A stretch of DNA of 16,920 nucleotides from Thiomonas sp. GTDB taxonomy: Bacteria; Pseudomonadota; Gammaproteobacteria; Burkholderiales; Burkholderiaceae_C. Each line of letters starts with the position of its first letter. Position 1 is the stretch's first letter. The stretch covers positions 1-16,920 of the forward strand of contig DAIDHU010000138.1 of NCBI GenBank assembly GCA_027451915.1. Reading direction: 5' to 3'. Position numbers and translations under genes: made by a program. The notes beneath the pieces were generated by a model. That model had not been told where the DNA came from and made no database searches. It saw only the letters and a program-made list of their open reading frames with translations. Shown in pieces: positions 12,848-16,920 of this stretch.

Positions 12848-13858
12848 TCATTCGGTACGGATGGATTCGTTGCGGATCAGGGCCGCGTAGCGTGCACGCT
12901 CCGACAGCAGCCACTGGCGGAATCGGGCGGGCGTGCCGGGGTCGATCTCGCCCCCGGCCCCGAGGATCACGCGCCGCACGGCCGGATCGGCCAGCGCCTG
13001 ACGCAGCGCGGCATTGAGCCGAAGCACGGTGGCCGGCGGCGTGCCCGCGGGTGCCACCAGGCCGTACCAGACCGAGGCGGCGAAGCCGGGGTAGCCGGAC
13101 TGGGCGATGGTGGGCACGCCGGGAAACACCGGCGAGGGCCGCGGACTCATCAAGGCCAGCACCCGCATGCGCCCGCTGCGCGCCAGGTCCACCACCTCCA
13201 GGGCATTGACGGCCACGCAGTCGACTTGGCCCGCGAGCGCGTCGGCGATGGCCGGCGCGCCCCCCTTGTAGGGAATGTGGCGCAGGTCGACCCTCGCCGC
13301 GTGTTCGAACTCCAGCATCGCCAGGTGCGGCGTGGAGCCGATGCCCGGGGAGGCGAAGGTCAGCTCGTGCGGCTTGCGCCGCGCGCTGCGCAACAAGTCG
13401 GACAGGCTGCGCAGCGGAGAATCGGCCCCCACGGCAATGAGCACCGGCACGCGCCCGATCAGGCCCACCGGCGCGATGTCTCGCTCCAGGTCGAAGGGCG
13501 CCGGCTGGTACAGCGAAACATTGGCCGCCAGCGCATTGGCGGCCAGCAGCAGCGTGCGCCCGTCGGCTCGGCTTTGCAGCATCAGCTTGACCGCCAGATT
13601 GCCCCCCGCGCCAGGGCGGTCCTCGACCACCAGCGGCCGCTGCAGCGTGCGCGCCAGGGCTGTTCCGACCAGGCGCGCCAGGGTGTCCACCGCGCCGCCG
13701 GCGGTGTAGCCCACGATGATGCGCAGGGGCTCATCCGCGGGGGCCGACGCGACGCCGCGCGCAGCCCAGGCGCCCAGGGGCCATGCCGCGCCGAGCGCGC
13801 CCAGCAGGCGGCGCCGGCGCGGGCACACGAGCCCCTCCGCGCACGGGTACCGGCTCAT
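12848..13858 (-). CDS. Tripartite tricarboxylate transporter binding protein, Bug/TctC family (second copy)
   Basis: The 336-residue product has the same fold as its downstream neighbour: VGYTAGGAVD, DRPGAGGN, HIPYKGGAPA and GLVAPAGTP are all family motifs. Its export signal differs, with a leading RRRRLLGALGAAW stretch (14-26) that may serve Tat export rather than Sec. The ATG at 13858 overlaps the tctA stop by four bases (ATGA), so the two are translationally coupled. The frame stays open far upstream through tctA in another register, which is an artefact of GC-rich sequence. Coupling to tctA suggests this is the main binding subunit of the transporter. The second copy may widen the range of ligands. 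Confidence 0.92.
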   Translation of the reverse strand: MSRYPCAEGLVCPRRRRLLGALGAAWPLGAWAARGVASAPADEPLRIIVGYTAGGAVDTLARLVGTALARTLQRPLVVEDRPGAGGNLAVKLMLQSRADGRTLLLAANALAANVSLYQPAPFDLERDIAPVGLIGRVPVLIAVGADSPLRSLSDLLRSARRKPHELTFASPGIGSTPHLAMLEFEHAARVDLRHIPYKGGAPAIADALAGQVDCVAVNALEVVDLARSGRMRVLALMSPRPSPVFPGVPTIAQSGYPGFAASVWYGLVAPAGTPPATVLRLNAALRQALADPAVRRVILGAGGEIDPGTPARFRQWLLSERARYAALIRNESIRTE

Positions 13859-15384
13859 GGCGCGGCCCCCTCGCCCATGGGCAGGGCGCGGGGCGCCCTG
13901 CGCAGGCGCCGCGACCAGGACACCAGCTGCACCCCCAGCACCAGGCAGGATGCGACGAGGAACCCGGCGCTGATCGGGCGTTGCAGGAACACCCCCAGAT
14001 CCCCGCGGGACAGGAGCAGCGCGCGGCGGAAGTTCTCCTCCAGCAGCGGGCCCAGCACATAGCCCAGGATGATGGGCGAGATCGGGAACTCCAGCAGCAG
14101 GAACACGGCGCCGATCACTCCGAACACCGCCAGTTCGCCGACGTCGAACAGGCTGTTGCGCCCGCTGTACACGCCGATGCAGGTGAAGAACACGGCCGCC
14201 GGGACCAGCAGGCGGTAGGGCACGCGCAACATGCGCACCCACACGCCGATCATGGGCACGTTGAGCACCAGCAGCAACACATTGCCGATCCAGAAACTGG
14301 CCACCAGGCCCCAGAAGATGTCCCGGTGCGCGGTGATGAGCTGCGGGCCGGGCTCGATGCCCTTGAGGATCAGCGCGCCCAGCAGCAAGGCCATCACCGC
14401 GTCCCCGGGAATGCCCAGGGTGAGGGTGGGGATGAAATCCACCTGGGTCTTGGAATGCGAGGCGGCCTCGGGCGCGGCGACGCCTTCGATGAGCCCGCTG
14501 CCGAAACGCTCCGGATGCTTCGAGACCTTGCGCTCCAGCGCATAGGCGATGAAGGTCGTGATGGTGGGGCCGGTGCCGGGAATGGCGCCGAACAGGGTGC
14601 CCACCAGGGTTCCGCGCAGCATCGGAAGCAGCGAGCGCCTGAGCTCCGCGCGGGTCGGCCGCATGTCGCGCATGGACATGCGCGCGTGCTGGGTCACGAC
14701 CAGCTCGCGGTTCACGGTGACCAGGAAGTCGGCGATGGCGAACAGGCCCATGCATAGCGCCCCGAGCTCCACGCCATCGCTGAGCGAGGGCATGCCGAAG
14801 CTCAGGCGCAGCACGCCGGTGTTGAGGTCGGTGCCGACCACCCCGCACATCATGCCGAACAGGGTCATGGCCACGCCCTTGAGCGCAGAGCCACGCGACA
14901 TGGTGGCTCCCGCCAGCAGTCCGAGCAGCATGATGGAACTGACTTCCGCCGGACCGAACTTGAAGGCGATGCGCACCAGATACGGCGACAGGAAAATCAT
15001 CACCACGATGCCCACCGAGGCCGCGAAAAAGGAGGCCAGCATGGTCACGCCCAGCGCCGCTCCGCCGCGCCCCGCGCGAGTCATCGGGTAGCCGTCCAGA
15101 CAGGTCACGGCATGGGGCGGATGGCTGGGCAGGTTGAGCAGGATGGCGCCGATCGCCCCGCCATACTGCGAGCCGTAGAAGATGCCGGCCAGCATGAGGA
15201 TGGCAGGCACCGGGGCCATCGCGTAGGTCAGGGGCAGCAGCATGGAAATGGTGGTGAGGGCTCCCAGGCCCGGAAGCACCCCCACCAGGTTGCCCAGCAA
15301 TACGCCGAACACGGCCCACAGCAGATGCGCGGGCTGCAGCGCCACGCCGAAGCCGTACCAGAGGTCGAGCAGGCTGTGTCCCAT
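13855..15384 (-). CDS. tctA: Tripartite tricarboxylate transporter large membrane subunit TctA
   Basis: The 509-residue protein has about twelve hydrophobic spans and the three conserved loops of TctA: GVLPGLGALTT (35-45), GAIPGTGPTITT (267-278) and TLGIPGDAVMALLLGAL (322-338). It forms the ion-coupled translocation channel for carboxylates delivered by the TctC proteins. In the conserved APEAANNA region this protein reads APEAASHSKTQVDF (304-317), which may mark a distinct substrate subgroup. ATG 15384 gives a normal family length; the frame is open to 15654 but those extra residues overlap tctB and are Cys/Trp/Arg-rich noise. The start is 10 bases after the tctB stop, and the stop overlaps the next binding-protein start. 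Confidence 0.95.
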   Translation of the reverse strand: MGHSLLDLWYGFGVALQPAHLLWAVFGVLLGNLVGVLPGLGALTTISMLLPLTYAMAPVPAILMLAGIFYGSQYGGAIGAILLNLPSHPPHAVTCLDGYPMTRAGRGGAALGVTMLASFFAASVGIVVMIFLSPYLVRIAFKFGPAEVSSIMLLGLLAGATMSRGSALKGVAMTLFGMMCGVVGTDLNTGVLRLSFGMPSLSDGVELGALCMGLFAIADFLVTVNRELVVTQHARMSMRDMRPTRAELRRSLLPMLRGTLVGTLFGAIPGTGPTITTFIAYALERKVSKHPERFGSGLIEGVAAPEAASHSKTQVDFIPTLTLGIPGDAVMALLLGALILKGIEPGPQLITAHRDIFWGLVASFWIGNVLLLVLNVPMIGVWVRMLRVPYRLLVPAAVFFTCIGVYSGRNSLFDVGELAVFGVIGAVFLLLEFPISPIILGYVLGPLLEENFRRALLLSRGDLGVFLQRPISAGFLVASCLVLGVQLVSWSRRLRRAPRALPMGEGAAP

Positions 15385-15394
15385 GGCCCTTCGC

Positions 15395-15880
15395 TCAGCC
15401 CCACTGGAAGGCGTTGAACTGCAGCTGCAGGCCGAGCCCGAACACCAGGTAGCCCAGCAGGCTGATGGCCACGGCCAGCAGCAGCGCGGTGCGCAGGCTG
15501 TTGGCGCGATCGGCCAGCGCGGCCAGCAGCACGCAGGAAAAGGTCGCCGGAACCATGCCGCCGTAACGCCCCAGCACGAGGAAGGCCGCGAGGGAAAGCA
15601 GCACCATGCCGGCGCCTCGAAGGTCGATGCCGTGGCGACGCCCAGGCTGCGCATCGCGCGGCGCGGGGTCCGGGGCCGGCACCAGCGTGCCCAGGCCCAG
15701 CAGCAGGCCCACGCCCAGGGTCGACACCCCCAGCAGCAGCGGAAAGTAGCCCGCGCCCATGCGGGTCAGCGTGCCCACCCCGTAGGCATGCCCGGCCCAG
15801 GCCACGCCGGCGCCCAGCGCGAGCAGCAGCAAGGCGGCGATGCGGTCCTTCGCGCGCGACGAGGCCAAGCCCCTGCCCAT
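15395..15880 (-). CDS. tctB: Tripartite tricarboxylate transporter small membrane subunit TctB
   Basis: The 161-residue protein has the four-span pattern of TctB: hydrophobic stretches near 13-30, 44-65, 90-105 and 120-150. The sequence TRMGAGYFPLLLG (39-51) matches the family's G.G.FP motif. It assists TctA in the membrane. The ATG at 15880 has GGAG at 15887-15890 as ribosome binding site; another ATG four bases upstream is out of frame. It is the first gene of the transport operon and follows the response-regulator gene after 134 bp of control DNA. Confidence 0.9.
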   Translation of the reverse strand: MGRGLASSRAKDRIAALLLLALGAGVAWAGHAYGVGTLTRMGAGYFPLLLGVSTLGVGLLLGLGTLVPAPDPAPRDAQPGRRHGIDLRGAGMVLLSLAAFLVLGRYGGMVPATFSCVLLAALADRANSLRTALLLAVAISLLGYLVFGLGLQLQFNAFQWG

Positions 15881-15905
15881 GCATGTCTCCAGGATGAATC
15901 CTTGC

Positions 15906-15920
15906 CGCGGCCACGCCGCG
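15906..15920. other. Perfect 6-bp hairpin in the tctB leader
   Basis: CGCGGC and GCCGCG pair around CAC. It lies between the candidate -10 element and the tctB ribosome binding site. It may stabilise the leader or be a protein site. Confidence 0.35.
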
Positions 15921-15933
15921 TGCTCTCGGCGAG

Positions 15934-15977
15934 ACTGTAGGTCCGGCCACGGCGCGCAGGCATGTGGACATTACGTA
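15934..15977 (-). promoter_or_regulatory. Candidate activator-dependent promoter of the tct operon
   Basis: On the minus strand a TACAGT -10-like hexamer (15939-15934) has no good -35 element. A palindromic TACGTA (15972-15977) lies 32 bases upstream of it, roughly centred near -47, where a response regulator could contact RNA polymerase. The FixJ/NarL-type regulator encoded next door is the obvious candidate. The assignment is from hexamers and spacing only. Confidence 0.3.
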
Positions 15978-16014
15978 CCGCCGGTGGGCCACTCGCGCCC
16001 CGGCCCCATGCCGG

Positions 16015-16689
16015 CTAGGGCCCCGCGCCAAGCTCGCGCAGGCGATTGGCCAGTTCCACCGCCGAGCGCACGCCCATCTTGTCGAACACCCGCGAGCGGT
16101 GCACTTCGACGGTGCGCACGCTGATGTCCAGCGCGCGGGCGATCTGCTTGTTGGAGTCGCCGCGTGCGATGAGCTCCAGGATCTGGCGCTCCCGCTCGGT
16201 CAGCTCGCGCAGCCGGTATTGCAGCGCCGCATGCTGCATGCGCGTGCGGATCACGGTCTCGCTGGCCTGGAGCGCCTGTTCCACGCGGTCCACCAGGCCA
16301 TTGTTGGAAAAGGGCTTTTCCACGAAATCGAAGGCTCCGCGCTTGAGCGCCGCCACCGCCGTGGGAACGTCTCCGTGACCGGTGAGGAAAATGACCGGAA
16401 GCGCCTCGCACAGGCCGCGCTGCGCGAGCTCCTCGAACAAGGCCAGGCCGCTGGTGCCGGGCATGCGGATGTCCAGCAGCAGGCAGGCCGGCGCGCGCGG
16501 CCAGGCCGGATCGAGCGCCAGCGCGGCGCCGAGCATGGACTGGAAGGAGGCGGCATCCGCGTGCGCCTCGCACAGCAGGCGGCGCGAGCGCAGCAGCCAG
16601 GCGAGTGCGTCGCGCACCACCGGCTCATCGTCCACCAGGTGGACCACCGGCAGCCCGAGGGGGCGCGGCGCGCCGGGCGTCTCAGGCAT
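16015..16689 (-). CDS. FixJ/NarL-type two-component response regulator
   Basis: The 224-residue protein has an N-terminal receiver domain (about 14-130) with acidic residues Asp20 and Asp21, the phosphoacceptor Asp73 in LLLDIRMPG, Thr103 and Lys125 in EKPF. A LuxR-type helix-turn-helix follows (about 160-220: LTERERQILELIARG, then NKQIARALDISVRTVEVHR). ATG 16689 is chosen because it overlaps the sensor-kinase stop by eight bases and places the receiver at the normal distance; the frame stays open to 16815 inside the kinase gene. It should activate transcription when phosphorylated. Its position just before tctB suggests it controls the tricarboxylate transporter. It differs from the OmpR-type TctD of enteric bacteria in its DNA-binding domain. 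Confidence 0.94.
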   Translation of the reverse strand: MPETPGAPRPLGLPVVHLVDDEPVVRDALAWLLRSRRLLCEAHADAASFQSMLGAALALDPAWPRAPACLLLDIRMPGTSGLALFEELAQRGLCEALPVIFLTGHGDVPTAVAALKRGAFDFVEKPFSNNGLVDRVEQALQASETVIRTRMQHAALQYRLRELTERERQILELIARGDSNKQIARALDISVRTVEVHRSRVFDKMGVRSAVELANRLRELGAGP

Positions 16690-16920
16690 CGAGTCCCTCC
16701 CCCTCGGCGGGCGCGGCGCGTCCGCGCGCGGCCGCCGGCAAGGTGAAGCGAAAGCGCGCGCCGACCACGCGCCCTTCGGCGTCGCGCAGATTGTCGAAGA
16801 CCAGCGAGCCGCCATGCTGCTCGATGACCGTTCGACACAGGCTCAGTCCCAGTCCCATGCCCTCCTCCCGGGTGGTGAAAAAGGGTGTGAAAATCTGCGC
16901 GCGCACCTCGTCGGGAACGC
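16682..16920 (-). CDS. Sensor histidine kinase, C-terminal end only
   Basis: Only the last 78 residues are in the window; the gene continues past the right edge. They contain the F box (IFTPFFTTREEG) and G2 box (GMGLGLSL) of the HATPase ATP-binding domain, followed by an Ala/Arg-rich tail. The stop overlaps the response-regulator start by eight bases (ATGCCTGA), so kinase and regulator form a coupled pair. The sensory domain is outside the window, and the signal is therefore unknown; a carboxylate is likely from context. Confidence 0.92.
   Translation of the reverse strand, partial: VPDEVRAQIFTPFFTTREEGMGLGLSLCRTVIEQHGGSLVFDNLRDAEGRVVGARFRFTLPAAARGRAAPAEGEGLDA

Noticed and set aside
11257..13017. 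A 586-codon plus-strand open frame over the CHR and tctC-type genes
   Set aside because: It is antisense to three genes with clear families and is Gln/His/Arg/Gly-rich without motifs.
12848..15319. A single 823-codon minus-strand frame joining sequence within tctA to the second tctC-type gene
   Set aside because: Only the part from ATG 13858 encodes a protein family. The remainder is an out-of-frame reading of tctA.
15881..16014. Sigma54 promoter upstream of tctB
   Set aside because: TGGCC-containing stretches are present but none has the GG and GC dinucleotides at the required spacing, and the neighbouring regulator lacks the AAA+ domain of sigma54 activators.
1..16920. tRNA or rRNA genes, CRISPR arrays, insertion sequences and prophage genes
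   Set aside because: I found no cloverleaf-type sequence, no short spaced direct repeats, no transposase or integrase motifs and no terminal inverted repeats.

Overview
The window is GC-rich DNA with long antisense open frames over many of its genes. Its content (two Bug/TctC-type binding proteins with TctA and TctB, a FixJ/NarL-type two-component pair, a split chromate-type transporter, GC-rich lipoproteins) suggests a betaproteobacterium, probably Burkholderiales. This is inferred from gene content; no rRNA or tRNA gene is visible to confirm it. I see no IS element, phage gene or CRISPR array.

Region 1 (1-9465, all minus strand) looks like a sugar-uptake locus under one LacI-family repressor. 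In transcription order it holds: a small lipoprotein (8513-9346), a large lipoprotein with four tandem ~80-residue repeats (6321-8189), a secreted alpha/beta hydrolase (5302-6198), the LacI-family regulator (4228-5283), an ABC sugar-binding lipoprotein (2807-4084), two CUT1 permeases (1830-2807 and 985-1833) and a GH1 beta-glucosidase cut off by the window start (1-896). Three near-identical LacI-type operators (core GAAAGCG-C/G-TTTC at 4140-4153, 8387-8400 and 9452-9465) lie upstream of the binding protein and of each lipoprotein. They tie the two unknown surface proteins to the transporter and glucosidase. The simplest reading is capture of a beta-linked oligosaccharide at the cell surface, ABC import and cytoplasmic hydrolysis. 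No ABC ATPase gene is present in the window.

Region 2 (9641-11757) holds a divergent PiT-family permease on the plus strand, convergent with two overlapping half-size CHR (chromate-type) transporter genes on the minus strand.

Region 3 (11809-16920, minus strand) is a tripartite tricarboxylate transporter cassette: sensor kinase (partial), response regulator, tctB, tctA and two tandem tctC-type binding proteins. The CHR pair follows 51 bp downstream, after a strong hairpin. The two-component pair presumably switches on the transporter in response to a carboxylate.

The least explained parts are the two lipoproteins and their operator-linked control, the PiT homologue with altered substrate-site motifs, and the role of the secreted hydrolase, whose start contains a nine-base homopolymer.
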